Shown: positions 8,780-17,872 of the stretch, in pieces
Layout of the letters: each line of letters begins with the position of its first letter
Position numbering within the stretch: the stretch's first letter is position 1
DNA from: UBA2040 sp041751955
GTDB lineage: Bacteria; Bacteroidota; Bacteroidia; Flavobacteriales_D; Crocinitomicaceae
Assembly (NCBI GenBank): GCA_041751955.1
Contig: JBGSIB010000016.1
Span: 33,982-97,981 of the forward strand
Length of the DNA stretch: 64,000 nucleotides
Direction: 5' to 3'
Made by a program: the position numbers and the translations under genes
Notes under the pieces: generated by a model
What the model was told of the DNA's origin: nothing
Database searches by the model: none
Seen by the model: only the letters and a program-made list of their open reading frames with translations

Positions 8780-9816
8780 GAAAAAAAATAGCCCTTTTCG
8801 TACTAGCAGGAATAAGTAATTTGGGAATAGCCCAAGATTTGCATTTTTCTCAAATTTCACAAAATCCATTGCTTTTAAATCCTGGTGCTACAGGCATGAT
8901 GGATGGTGATTTTCGAGCAAGTTTACAACACAGAAATCAGTGGGTGGGTTCCAATGGCAAATACAATAGTACAATGGCTGCTTTTGATATGAACTTTCTC
9001 AAAGACGAAGCTTATAGTAAGGGATATTTCGGCCTTGGTGCATTCTTTTTTAATGATGCTGCAGGAGATGGAAATTATGGAAAACAAAGTGGTGCACTTT
9101 CATTAAGTGGCGCTATTCCAATGGGACGAGGAGGAAATCATACGCTCTCCTTAGGTCTTCAAGCCGGCTTCGCTAGTACAAGTATCAATGGACAAAACTT
9201 GATTTTTGAAAATCAATGGGATGGAACAACCTATGATCCAACAATTTTATCAGGGGAAGCTATTGTTCCATCATATAGTTATTCGGATGTAAGTACAGGG
9301 TTATATTATACAGTGGATGGATCAAATAGCTCCTTCGCAGGAAAAACGAAGTCCAAATTGAATTTGGGTATTGCCGTGTTTCATGCCAACAAACCAAAAC
9401 TTCGATATATCATAGGAAGTACAGAAAGACTCGATAGAAAAATCGTGGTTCATGCCAACTATATTAAAGAAATTGCTGGCTCAAATATTCGCCTATCTGC
9501 AGATATTGCACAATTCATGCAAGGAAAAAACAGAGAAACTATTTACGGCGGGATGTTTGGTTTGAAGCTAGTTGACAACGCAAACTACCCAGGTGGTTCC
9601 ACCTATCTTGGTTTGGGTCTTCATTTTAGAACATTCGAATCTATGATTCCTTCTTTTATGATAGATATGCACGGTTTCCGATTTGAAATTTCCTACGATG
9701 CTACCTTATCTTATTGGCGAAAAGCAGCCGGAGGAGGATCATTAGAATTATCGCTTGTATACACCCACTTCGATTTGGGTTTATTCAAAAATCAAAAGGT
9801 GAAAAAGAAATCTTAA
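8776..9816 (+). CDS. PorP/SprF-family T9SS outer-membrane protein
   Basis: The protein has 346 residues, with a signal peptide ending GIAQ and the family opening DLHFSQISQNPLLLNPGATG, then repeated amphipathic strands (SFAGKTKSKLNLGIAVFH, YLGLGLHFRTFESMIPSFMIDM). PorP/SprF proteins are outer-membrane barrels that work with the T9SS and are commonly encoded next to cargo with type B sorting domains. Here the gene starts within the CotH cargo stop codon (ATGA overlap). I infer it handles export or surface attachment of that specific partner. It converges with the next gene with a 4-base overlap. Confidence 0.92.
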   Translation: MRKKIALFVLAGISNLGIAQDLHFSQISQNPLLLNPGATGMMDGDFRASLQHRNQWVGSNGKYNSTMAAFDMNFLKDEAYSKGYFGLGAFFFNDAAGDGNYGKQSGALSLSGAIPMGRGGNHTLSLGLQAGFASTSINGQNLIFENQWDGTTYDPTILSGEAIVPSYSYSDVSTGLYYTVDGSNSSFAGKTKSKLNLGIAVFHANKPKLRYIIGSTERLDRKIVVHANYIKEIAGSNIRLSADIAQFMQGKNRETIYGGMFGLKLVDNANYPGGSTYLGLGLHFRTFESMIPSFMIDMHGFRFEISYDATLSYWRKAAGGGSLELSLVYTHFDLGLFKNQKVKKKS

Positions 9817-10052
9817 GAGCGCAAAGCCCGGAAAAAAGAGAAAATACGTTTTCTGAAAAGAAGAAACAGCAAAATGTAAGGTATTGCCATTAGGTAAAGA
9901 ATTCCCATGTTGATATTAGATCCGAAAGAACCCTCACTAAGCTCTGATGATTGCTCAACCACCATTTTACATTGGGAACATCCTTGTCCAAATGAATAAT
10001 TTACTAGGAACACGATGCTAGCTAAAACAATACTTTTTTGCCATGGTTTCAT
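9813..10052 (-). CDS. Small membrane protein with CxxC motif
   Basis: The protein has 79 residues: an N-terminal signal or first membrane segment (SIVLASIVFLVNYSFGQG), a GCSQCKMV motif (CxxC) just after it, then a second hydrophobic helix (ILYLMAIPYILLFLLF) and a basic tail. The CxxC on the outer face with a trailing helix suggests a small heme, redox or metal-binding membrane protein, but this is inference. Similar short CxxC proteins are familiar in flavobacteria without assigned function. A -7 box sits 4 bases upstream of its ATG. Confidence 0.7.
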   Translation of the reverse strand: MKPWQKSIVLASIVFLVNYSFGQGCSQCKMVVEQSSELSEGSFGSNINMGILYLMAIPYILLFLLFRKRIFSFFRALRS

Positions 10053-10056
10053 GTTG

Positions 10057-10064
10057 CAAAATTA
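10057..10064 (-). promoter_or_regulatory. -7 box TAATTTTG, 4 bases from ATG
   Basis: It is an exact TAnnTTTG match ending 4 bases before the start codon of the CxxC membrane protein. If used, transcription would begin at or next to the ATG. Confidence 0.5.
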
Positions 10065-10131
10065 CAACCTTTTCTTTTCATAAAGAAAAAATTAACGTTT
10101 GACTGATATATTTTACAGCAAATTCAGCTCC

Positions 10132-10159
10132 TTGAAAGACCAATTTTCTCTTACATTTG
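10132..10159 (+). promoter_or_regulatory. Promoter TTG-N17-TACATTTG, 4 bases from ATG
   Basis: It has both Bacteroidota elements: TTG at 10132 and TACATTTG at 10152. The -7 box ends 4 bases before the ATG of the TPR lipoprotein, implying a leaderless or near-leaderless mRNA. Confidence 0.65.
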
Positions 10160-10163
10160 CTAC

Positions 10164-11165
10164 ATGAAGAATTTTTCTCATTTTAGTGCCTTATTTATAT
10201 TAGGGTTTTTAACGCTAACAAGCTGTAAATCAGACAATGAAAAAGTTAAACCTGTTTCCGATAATATCGACACTCTAGTTGCTCTTTATCCTGACAGTGT
10301 TCCTGTTTTGTTACGACATGGTAAATATTATTTCGGAAAAATGCGTTTTGACAAAGCCTTGCCTTCAGCTACAAAAGCTTTTCGTTTGGATTCGAATAAC
10401 ATGGACGTTCGCTTGCTTTATGCCGAAGTATTGAATAATGACCCCAAAAGAACTTCGGAAAATATCCTTTCCGCGCAGCGACATTTCGATTTTATTCTCA
10501 AGAAAGAACCGAAAAACACTAAGGCCCTTGTAGGAATGGCTTCTACTTATACATTTATGCAAGATTTTGATCGTTCCTTTCAATATATCAATGAAGCCTT
10601 ACGCATCGACCCGAAATTTCGTGACGCATATGTAATGAAAGGGACGAACTACCTTCAATTGAACAACATGGCTTTAGCTAAATCATCCTACGAAACAGCA
10701 ACGCAACAGGATCCTGAATTTTTTGAAGCCTACATAGCACTGGGTGACCTTTACAATTCCGAAGAAGACCCGATTTGTATTCAATATTACACGACAGCTA
10801 GTCAACTTCAGCCGGATGACATAGGAATTATGTACAAACTTGCTTATGCATATCAACAATATGACAGATTAGATGAAGCATTGGCTGAATATCGCGCGAT
10901 GTATCAAAAAGATGCAACCTTTGCTATGTCACTATTTCAACAAGGCTATATCAAGCATATCTATATGAATGAAATTGACAGCGCGATGATTTATTATAAT
11001 CAGGCCCTTGTTGTTGAACCTAAATTTGTTGAAGCATGGCATAATTTGGGCATGTGTTACGAGGCACAAAATAATATCCCAAAAGCCTTAAAATCTTATT
11101 CTCAAGCACTGAAGTACAATCCTGGCTTCGAAAAATCAAGAGAAGCAGCCAACAAACTTCGTTAA
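10164..11165 (+). CDS. TPR-repeat lipoprotein
   Basis: The protein has 333 residues. The signal peptide ends in a lipobox (FLTLTSC, C21). The rest is a solenoid of tetratricopeptide repeats, with recognisable units such as ALRIDPKFRDAYVMKGTNYL, QDPEFFEAYIALGDLY, VEPKFVEAWHNLGMCYE and LKYNPGFEKS (about seven repeats). It probably scaffolds protein contacts in the periplasm or at the outer membrane. It shares one base with the next gene (TAATG), so the two form an operon. No partner-specific domain allows a precise role. Confidence 0.85.
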   Translation: MKNFSHFSALFILGFLTLTSCKSDNEKVKPVSDNIDTLVALYPDSVPVLLRHGKYYFGKMRFDKALPSATKAFRLDSNNMDVRLLYAEVLNNDPKRTSENILSAQRHFDFILKKEPKNTKALVGMASTYTFMQDFDRSFQYINEALRIDPKFRDAYVMKGTNYLQLNNMALAKSSYETATQQDPEFFEAYIALGDLYNSEEDPICIQYYTTASQLQPDDIGIMYKLAYAYQQYDRLDEALAEYRAMYQKDATFAMSLFQQGYIKHIYMNEIDSAMIYYNQALVVEPKFVEAWHNLGMCYEAQNNIPKALKSYSQALKYNPGFEKSREAANKLR

Positions 11166-11755
11166 TGCAAAAATATTCCCAATACTGTGCTGAGGCTATC
11201 ATTCCTTTATTGGGTTACTATTATTGGAACTGGGGATGGTATTTTATACTCTTATTTATCATTTTGGACGCCGTTGCAAAAGAAGCTGTTTTGCATCTGA
11301 AATCTAAAAAAATCTACGAAACACAAGGCGGTGGTGAAGCCTTGTCTATTTGGAAAAAAGAAGGAATTAAAAGTGCGGCTATGAGTTTAATTGTTCTTTT
11401 TATGCTCCACGGAATGTATTATATGAGCCATATAAATGTGGATTTTTCAAGTGAACTTTATTCTTTCTTTTCCTATAAAGAAATGGGCATTGCACAAGGG
11501 TGGGTGCTCGTACCACTAGTTTTCTTAAATGTCTGGGCCCAATATAAATTTACCTTTTTGAAACTTGGTCTGCACACGAAAACACAGCTTTCTCAGCTTT
11601 GGCTTCAACACGTGAAATACAAAATATTTATTCTAATCCTGGTTGTCGTCGGAGCGCTTATTCACACTTTGATTCACCTCGATGACCTCTTATTTGTTTG
11701 GATATTAGTGCTCTTGCCTTTTATTTATATGGTAATTACTCGACGGAAGGCATAA
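11165..11755 (+). CDS. Multi-pass membrane protein of unknown function
   Basis: The protein has 196 residues and four or five predicted membrane segments (YILLFIILDAVAKEAVL, MSLIVLFMLHGMYYM, WVLVPLVFLNVWAQ, IFILILVVVGALIHTLI, LLFVWILVLLPFIYMVI). I do not recognise a family. The start ATG overlaps the TPR lipoprotein stop by one base, so coexpression is very likely. The 3' end overlaps the convergent aspartate kinase gene by 20 bases. Confidence 0.75.
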   Translation: MQKYSQYCAEAIIPLLGYYYWNWGWYFILLFIILDAVAKEAVLHLKSKKIYETQGGGEALSIWKKEGIKSAAMSLIVLFMLHGMYYMSHINVDFSSELYSFFSYKEMGIAQGWVLVPLVFLNVWAQYKFTFLKLGLHTKTQLSQLWLQHVKYKIFILILVVVGALIHTLIHLDDLLFVWILVLLPFIYMVITRRKA

Positions 11756-13013
11756 GTACGATTCGAGCAGTTTCTCTTGTCTTTTGCTCCAACAATACCT
11801 TCTTATCCTGACAAACAAAATCTAAGGTTTTCTGATCATAATGTCTGATCGTGACTAATTCCAAATGCTCATTAAACTTAACAGTATATGTATTCTCAAA
11901 AATTTCTAAAATTTTATGGATGTCAGATTTGTCTTCGTCCAACAACACCGAAAAGTTCAGGGCAGAATTCTGCATCAAATTAATTTTGGCATTGACACGA
12001 GCTAAGCGATTGAATATGTCACTTAAGTTTTTTTCTACGATAAAAGAAAAATCACGGGGCGTAAAGGAAAGTAAAACCTGATTCTTTTTAAATATAAATG
12101 AAGGAACAAGGTGATCTTTGTCCGATTCTTCTTGGATTATCGTTCCTTCGTCCAAAGGATTAATGAAGGACTTAACATATAGCGGAATTCCTTTGTTTTG
12201 GAGAGGTTTCACGGTCTTTGGGTGAATGACTGAAGCTCCATAATAAGAAAGCTCAATTGCCTCTCTAAAAGAGATTTTATCCAACTTAATCGTGTTTTCA
12301 AAAAAACGAGGGTCGGCATTTAACATCCCAGCCACATCTTTCCAAATAGTCACACTTTCTGCATTCAAGCAATAGGCAAGAATTCCTGCAGTGAAATCTG
12401 AACCTTCTCTTCCCAAAGTTGTGGTAAAACCATCTGAAGTGTGACCAATGAAACCTTGACAAATTGCAATGTCTTTTTCTTCGAATACTGTATTTATTTC
12501 AGAGGAAACTAGTTTCTCTGTCACTGGCCAATCCACTTCTGCTTCTCGATAAGCATGATTTGTTCGTATCATTTTCCGAGCATCTGTCCACTGAACCTTT
12601 TTACCTTCGCTCTTTAAATATTCAGAAACTATAGAGGTTGAAATTACTTCGCCAAGTGAAACCAATTGATCATACTCTAAATTGAAACTCCATCGCTCAG
12701 AATTAAAATATCGATCTTGAATTCCAGCAATTATTTCATCTAATTGTTTTTTAATTTCTTGACTTTTCGTTCCAAATAGTTCATCGATAATGTTGTTATG
12801 AAAAGCTTTTACTTCGTCTATTTTTGCTTGAAATTCATCTTCATTTCGATTCCATAGGGCAAGAACGATTTCCTCAAAGGCATTCGTCGTTTTACCCATG
12901 GCTGAAACCACCACGACAATTTTTTCTTCAGGAAATAATCCCAATATTTTCGTCACATTTCTTAATGCATCTGCATCCTTAACAGACGCACCACCAAACT
13001 TAAATACCTTCAT
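11736..13013 (-). CDS. Aspartate kinase (monofunctional)
   Basis: It phosphorylates aspartate, the entry step to lysine, threonine and methionine synthesis. The protein has 425 residues. The N-terminal amino-acid kinase domain begins MKVFKFGGASVKDADALR, with TTLGREGSDFTA near 200 and SYYGASVIHPKTVKPLQ near 265. The C-terminal third carries ACT-like regulatory sequence (KINLMQNSALNFSVLLDED). There is no homoserine dehydrogenase domain. It lies 5 bases downstream of gpsA on the same strand, an operon with no obvious metabolic link. Allosteric feedback is likely from the ACT domains, but the effector cannot be told. Confidence 0.93.
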   Translation of the reverse strand: MKVFKFGGASVKDADALRNVTKILGLFPEEKIVVVVSAMGKTTNAFEEIVLALWNRNEDEFQAKIDEVKAFHNNIIDELFGTKSQEIKKQLDEIIAGIQDRYFNSERWSFNLEYDQLVSLGEVISTSIVSEYLKSEGKKVQWTDARKMIRTNHAYREAEVDWPVTEKLVSSEINTVFEEKDIAICQGFIGHTSDGFTTTLGREGSDFTAGILAYCLNAESVTIWKDVAGMLNADPRFFENTIKLDKISFREAIELSYYGASVIHPKTVKPLQNKGIPLYVKSFINPLDEGTIIQEESDKDHLVPSFIFKKNQVLLSFTPRDFSFIVEKNLSDIFNRLARVNAKINLMQNSALNFSVLLDEDKSDIHKILEIFENTYTVKFNEHLELVTIRHYDQKTLDFVCQDKKVLLEQKTRETARIVLMPSVE

Positions 13014-13018
13014 ATCTA

Positions 13019-14017
13019 TTATGTGAGTTTATCAGAAAGAATACGCATTTCGATAACAGGAGCAATCTTTTCATAAATAATATTGTAAACCGCTTCAATT
13101 ATCGGCATTTCCACCTGAAACTTTTTATTAATTTCCATTACACTTTTCGTAGCATAATATCCTTCGGCAATCATATCCATCTCCAATTGAGCCGATTTAA
13201 CGGAATAACCCTTACCTATCATAAATCCAAAGGTTCGATTTCTTGAAAATTTGGAGTAGGCTGTTACTAACAAATCACCCAAGTAAGCACTTGATTTTAC
13301 ATCTCTATGTATTGGACTGACTTCGTCAATAAAGTTTTCAATTTCGATGATGGCATTGGAAATCAATACAGCTTGGAAGTTATCTCCGTATCCCAAACCG
13401 GCACAGATACCTGAAGCTATGGAATAAATATTTTTTAAAACTGCAGAAAACTCTGTTCCAAATAAATCATCAGAAACCGTGGCTTTGATGTATCGACAAC
13501 GAAGTGCTTCGGCCATTTTTTCTGCGTGTTCTTCCGTTGACGAGGCAATCGTCAAATAGGATAAGCGCTCTAGAGCAACCTCTTCAGCGTGACATGGGCC
13601 ACAAATTATTCCAATATCATCGTAAGGAATACCAAAAGATTTATGAATGTATCGAGCCGGAATAGCATTATATTCTGGTATGATCCCTTTCACGGCAGAA
13701 AAGACTTTTTTTCCTTTGAAAATAACAGGATCAATTCCTTCAAACATATCGTTTAAAAAAGCCGAAGGAGCTGCAATAATTATGGTATTTGCATTTGATA
13801 TTGTTTTAACCAAATCATTACTAACGGAGACTTTGTTCAAGTCAAACTCTACAGATTGCAAGTACTTGGGATTCTTCTTGTACTGTATCAAATGGTTGAC
13901 AGTTTCTTCCGTTCGCACCCACCATAATATCGAATCAGAATTATTGCAGAGAATTTTCACTAAGGCTGTCGCCCAACTTCCTCCACCTATTACGGATATT
14001 GTCTCTTTTTGCTCCAT
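13019..14017 (-). CDS. gpsA: Glycerol-3-phosphate dehydrogenase [NAD(P)+]
   Basis: It makes sn-glycerol-3-phosphate from dihydroxyacetone phosphate for phospholipid synthesis. The protein has 332 residues, matching the family length. The nucleotide-binding GGGSWATALVKIL lies at residues 10-22, followed by AAPSAFLNDMF, VKGI, a GPCHAEEV segment, and the catalytic-domain AVLKNIYSIASGICAGLGYGDN with its conserved Lys. It has its own -7 box TATTTTTG upstream and leads into aspartate kinase. Confidence 0.95.
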   Translation of the reverse strand: MEQKETISVIGGGSWATALVKILCNNSDSILWWVRTEETVNHLIQYKKNPKYLQSVEFDLNKVSVSNDLVKTISNANTIIIAAPSAFLNDMFEGIDPVIFKGKKVFSAVKGIIPEYNAIPARYIHKSFGIPYDDIGIICGPCHAEEVALERLSYLTIASSTEEHAEKMAEALRCRYIKATVSDDLFGTEFSAVLKNIYSIASGICAGLGYGDNFQAVLISNAIIEIENFIDEVSPIHRDVKSSAYLGDLLVTAYSKFSRNRTFGFMIGKGYSVKSAQLEMDMIAEGYYATKSVMEINKKFQVEMPIIEAVYNIIYEKIAPVIEMRILSDKLT

Positions 14018-14029
14018 AGTCTATGGACA

Positions 14030-14037
14030 CAAAAATA
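14030..14037 (-). promoter_or_regulatory. -7 box TATTTTTG for gpsA
   Basis: It is an exact TAnnTTTG match 12 bases before the gpsA ATG. The -33 element is unclear. Confidence 0.5.
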
Positions 14038-14083
14038 AGGAATAAATTAGCAACCTATGGAAACTAGCTGATTACATTCAAGG

Positions 14084-17000
14084 TCAATCTACCTTTATCA
14101 TCCGAACATTTTCAATTCCTTGCGTATGTGTCAATCGCACAAAGTAAACTGCCGCCTCAAAACTAGAAATGTCCAAGGTTGCGGCTGAGTCAACTATCTC
14201 ATTTTCAACCAACACAAGTTTACCCTGTGCATCCAATATCTCTATTTTAGTAACTTGTGCTGAGTTATTCCAAGAAAGGTTCACCCAATGATTGCTCGGA
14301 TTTGGTGAAAACGTGAGCTGTAAACTATTCAAATCATCCAATCCTGCCTGATTAATTACAAAGCATGCAGAAGTATCGACACAACCATTATTCGTAACCT
14401 GCACAGCATATGAACCAAGCGTCAATGTTGGGGTGAATATGGGTGAGGTAGCTCCTGGAATTATAGCATAATTGTTCGAACACAATAGCCATTGATAAGT
14501 CCCTATTGGTTGCAATGATGACAGCTGATTCCCGTTTTGTGCGACATTTAAATTCAAGTTTGTAACCGCAATTGTTTGGTTTGCACATACCGCATTTCCA
14601 ACACATCCACCCGTTCCTCGAACAAAGTACGTTGTATTAACAGAAGGGTTAACATTCAAGCTTGTGCCTGTTCCTATGGCAGTGCCTTCGCAAGATCCAG
14701 TATACCATTGCCATTGTGTCGCGTCATTTAAATTGCCCGAAGCAATAGATAAAGTTGCTGCCTCTCCTCCACAAATTACACTAGGTCCTGCAATTACCGG
14801 AACATCTGGGAAAACACAAGGTGATGCTACGATACATACTTCTATTGACCAAAATTGTAATTCTCCTCCGTCTTGATTGGCTGCATCAATAATTTCTAAA
14901 GTCCAATTTCCTGTAACGGGTGCCCCTATAAAATTGGATAAAGAACCATCTGGCTGATAAACAAAGCCGCTGGTTGGAGGACAGGGTATTGCGCCAGCTG
15001 GAGCTGCATCATCAAAACCTAAATTAAAATTATCATTAGAACCACAAATGCCGCTGAAAAGGGTTACCGATCCGCCTCCCGGTGCCAAAAGGTTAATCGT
15101 CAAATCTTCAATATAGGTATGAGTACCTTGGATTTTTGGTATCCGAATTGAACCAATAAAACCTGTAAATGGAATATTGATGTTTGACGTTACTGTATTT
15201 GGCCCGCCGGAAGAAATCGTAACGGGTACATTTGGTGAAGATACTGTGAAACAAGCGCCAGTCGTATAGTTTGCTTGAGAAAAAGGGGACGTTCCACAAC
15301 CGTTCGCTGCATTAACTCTCCAATAATATTGTGTATTTGGATTCAACAAAGCACTTGTATAGGAATTATTCGTTAAACCCGTTGCTTGTTCAACAATCGT
15401 AGCAAAAGTATTAGAAGTAGAAATTTCAATGCTGTATGTTGCCCCTGATATTGCACCCCAAATAAAAACGGTTGGATTGGCTTCATTTATGGCGCCATTG
15501 GCTGGAGAAACCAAGTTTACGCCTGTTATAGAACTCGATTGAACGTCGAGAACCACAAGTAAATTATGAATGTTTCCTCCGCTATTTCCTTCAATTGTTA
15601 TGGAATGAGTCCCAGATGGAGCATTGGTTATCGTTAAAACTGATGATTGTCCTGGATTTATTGTGCTCGGCACAAAAGTAGCTGTTGCACCTGCTGGAAC
15701 ACCTATAGCTGTTAAATTTACAGGAGTAGAATATCCGCCAATTGATGAAGAAATAATGTTAAAAACACCATCTGAGCCTTGACAGATATTTAAGTTACTA
15801 GGTGTAACAGATAACACATAATCAAAAGTTGATGCCGTAATTTCAAAATTATTATCTGAAATATCGAAAAAAGTTCCAGCTGACGAAATAACCATAATTC
15901 TTGCAGTTGTTGTTGCACTATTTGGAACCAAAATGGATTGGCTCCCATCATTTGGAGTTCCCGCTAATAATAACGTGGGAAAAGTAAGTCCTCCATCTGT
16001 TGACAAATAAATGTCTACCGTACTTGCTGAAATCGGGGCAAGGTTGGTGTTAGCTACTGACCATGTTACCGTCTGGTTTGAAGAACCTGCCCATATAATT
16101 CCCGTTGTACTCGGATAACTAACGATAAACGGGCCTGCCGAAGCAACTGTGCTGACAGTAACATTTTCAAAATCTTGACATCCACCAACACCTGGCGAAT
16201 TATCACGCACTGAACATCTAAAATTCATGGTTCTAGACACAGAAGGTACAACCTCCCATGTAAAGGGGCCATTGGAAGCCAAAGAAGACAAACTTGGAAA
16301 ATATCTCGTTGGATTTGTTGAAGAAGGATTGCTTCTGAAATTAGGACCGCCAGTGGAAGTAGCAACGGGTGGTTGCGTACTAACTTGATTATTCGTTTGT
16401 TCCCAATTATACGTTAAAGGGTCACCTTCCGCATCTGTTGCGATACAAGTTAAAGCAAAAGGTGTATTTGCCGGAACGGACACATTTCCATTCGTTCCTG
16501 TAATGACTGGTGCTGTATTGGTCAAAGTTGTTTTTACTGGACAGGTATGGTTGACATTTGTTATCAGAGTTGTCATTTCGCTTAAGCTTATACCATGAAA
16601 ATGGTCATCACTATTACTTTGAACATTTGGTGTGCAAATTCCAGCATATCCCATTATTGTGCTCGCACTACCCGGTTCCACAGCAGTGGCATTATTACGA
16701 TTACAATTGTTATTCTGCGTATGATTGGCATTGAATTGATGTCCCATTTCGTGCGCAACATAATCAATATCAAATGGATCCCCAACTGGTGCATTACTTC
16801 CAGTTACACCCCTAGCCTTATTGGATCCACAAACTACACCCAACCCAGCTAAACCTCCGGAGTTCGTGCCGAAAACATGTCCTATGTCGTAATTACCAGA
16901 ACCAATAACTGCATTACAATTTGTTACATTTTGAGTAATCATTGTGCCAGCATTACCATTTGTATATGGGTCCGTACTGGCATTCGTATAAATTAACAAA

Positions 17001-17764
17001 TTATTATTCGCTATTATTGTCATAGTAATAGCGATATCTTTTTCGTAAACGCCATTAACACGATTCATCGTAGTCACCTGGGCTGCCAGAGCTTGAGCAA
17101 CAGTACCACCATGAAAAGTTGTGTACTCTGCTGTGGCTGCCAAAGCCAGTCGATACGTGCGCAACTCACAACTGCCATACTCTGGAGAACCATCTTTCGA
17201 TTTGATTAACTTTTCTGTTTTTTCCTCTTGAGACTCAAATTCACACAGCATTTGCTTTTGTGTAAAAAAGTCCTTTTTAAAATATACCATTACCTTTTCA
17301 GGCGAAAGGCTATTTATCGGGTCAATGAAAATCGTCGATTGATCTGGATTAGTTATCATGGCATGAAAACCTTGTGGAGTAACATCTAACTTCACTTTCT
17401 CCAAAACATTTGAGATATTCACCCCGTCGAATGTTAAAATTTCAGGAAAGAGTGCGTTCAAATCGGGATGCATGGTTTTATTTCTTGCCACCTGATAGGT
17501 ATTGAATCCACCACGAAGATTCGGTAACTCTACATAAAAAATAGATGAAGAAATGGAAACATCCTCACGGTAAGGTGCCAATTTAATGTTGTTGGCCAAT
17601 GAAGTCAGATTGACTATGAAATAATTCGCTTGATTCGCTTTAATAGCTTGATTCTGAACCTCATGTTTGGCTGGATAAAAAGGCTGGAAAAAGTTTTGAG
17701 CGTATGATTTTGTAGCTAAAAAAGCACAAAATACCGTACACAGTACTAAGGTAAGTTTTTTCAT
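14084..17764 (-). CDS. Secreted reprolysin-like zinc metalloprotease with P domain and T9SS type A sorting domain
   Basis: The protein has 1226 residues. In order: signal peptide (FLATKSYAQ), a propeptide region to about 195, a metzincin-type zinc protease domain (HEMGHQFNANH, H338/E339/H342/H348), Ig/FN3-like modules (VSVPANTPFALTCIATDAEGDPLTYNWEQ; FVWGAISGATYSIEIS), a proprotein-convertase P domain (CFTV ... NQDGGELQFWSIEVCI, about 836-976), a further Ig-like segment, and a type A sorting domain (LTFSPNPSNHWVNLSW ... FVRLTH). It should be an extracellular or cell-surface protease. Residues 1-980 parallel the third gene of this cluster throughout; the tail after that differs. Confidence 0.9.
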   Translation of the reverse strand: MKKLTLVLCTVFCAFLATKSYAQNFFQPFYPAKHEVQNQAIKANQANYFIVNLTSLANNIKLAPYREDVSISSSIFYVELPNLRGGFNTYQVARNKTMHPDLNALFPEILTFDGVNISNVLEKVKLDVTPQGFHAMITNPDQSTIFIDPINSLSPEKVMVYFKKDFFTQKQMLCEFESQEEKTEKLIKSKDGSPEYGSCELRTYRLALAATAEYTTFHGGTVAQALAAQVTTMNRVNGVYEKDIAITMTIIANNNLLIYTNASTDPYTNGNAGTMITQNVTNCNAVIGSGNYDIGHVFGTNSGGLAGLGVVCGSNKARGVTGSNAPVGDPFDIDYVAHEMGHQFNANHTQNNNCNRNNATAVEPGSASTIMGYAGICTPNVQSNSDDHFHGISLSEMTTLITNVNHTCPVKTTLTNTAPVITGTNGNVSVPANTPFALTCIATDAEGDPLTYNWEQTNNQVSTQPPVATSTGGPNFRSNPSSTNPTRYFPSLSSLASNGPFTWEVVPSVSRTMNFRCSVRDNSPGVGGCQDFENVTVSTVASAGPFIVSYPSTTGIIWAGSSNQTVTWSVANTNLAPISASTVDIYLSTDGGLTFPTLLLAGTPNDGSQSILVPNSATTTARIMVISSAGTFFDISDNNFEITASTFDYVLSVTPSNLNICQGSDGVFNIISSSIGGYSTPVNLTAIGVPAGATATFVPSTINPGQSSVLTITNAPSGTHSITIEGNSGGNIHNLLVVLDVQSSSITGVNLVSPANGAINEANPTVFIWGAISGATYSIEISTSNTFATIVEQATGLTNNSYTSALLNPNTQYYWRVNAANGCGTSPFSQANYTTGACFTVSSPNVPVTISSGGPNTVTSNINIPFTGFIGSIRIPKIQGTHTYIEDLTINLLAPGGGSVTLFSGICGSNDNFNLGFDDAAPAGAIPCPPTSGFVYQPDGSLSNFIGAPVTGNWTLEIIDAANQDGGELQFWSIEVCIVASPCVFPDVPVIAGPSVICGGEAATLSIASGNLNDATQWQWYTGSCEGTAIGTGTSLNVNPSVNTTYFVRGTGGCVGNAVCANQTIAVTNLNLNVAQNGNQLSSLQPIGTYQWLLCSNNYAIIPGATSPIFTPTLTLGSYAVQVTNNGCVDTSACFVINQAGLDDLNSLQLTFSPNPSNHWVNLSWNNSAQVTKIEILDAQGKLVLVENEIVDSAATLDISSFEAAVYFVRLTHTQGIENVRMIKVD

Positions 17765-17783
17765 GTTTCTGGTTTAATTGTTC

Positions 17784-17816
17784 CAAAAGTAGCATTTTAT
17801 CCGAACAAAACAAAAA
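17784..17816 (-). promoter_or_regulatory. Promoter TTTTTG-N19-TACTTTTG for metalloprotease gene
   Basis: Both elements match the Bacteroidota consensus with ideal spacing. The -33 T-run is also the U-tract of the upstream gene's terminator, so end and start signals are interleaved. Confidence 0.6.
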
Positions 17817-17847
17817 CAAAAACGGGGCTACAAAATGCAGCCCCGTT
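17806..17847 (-). terminator. Rho-independent terminator of the FN3 protein gene
   Basis: Read on the minus strand it is a 9-bp perfect stem AACGGGGCT / AGCCCCGTT around a 9-base loop, followed by a T-rich run (TTTTTGTTTTTG type). It lies 26 bases after the FN3 gene stop. Confidence 0.85.
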
Positions 17848-17872
17848 TGATAGTTTTATAGAAACTTATTTC

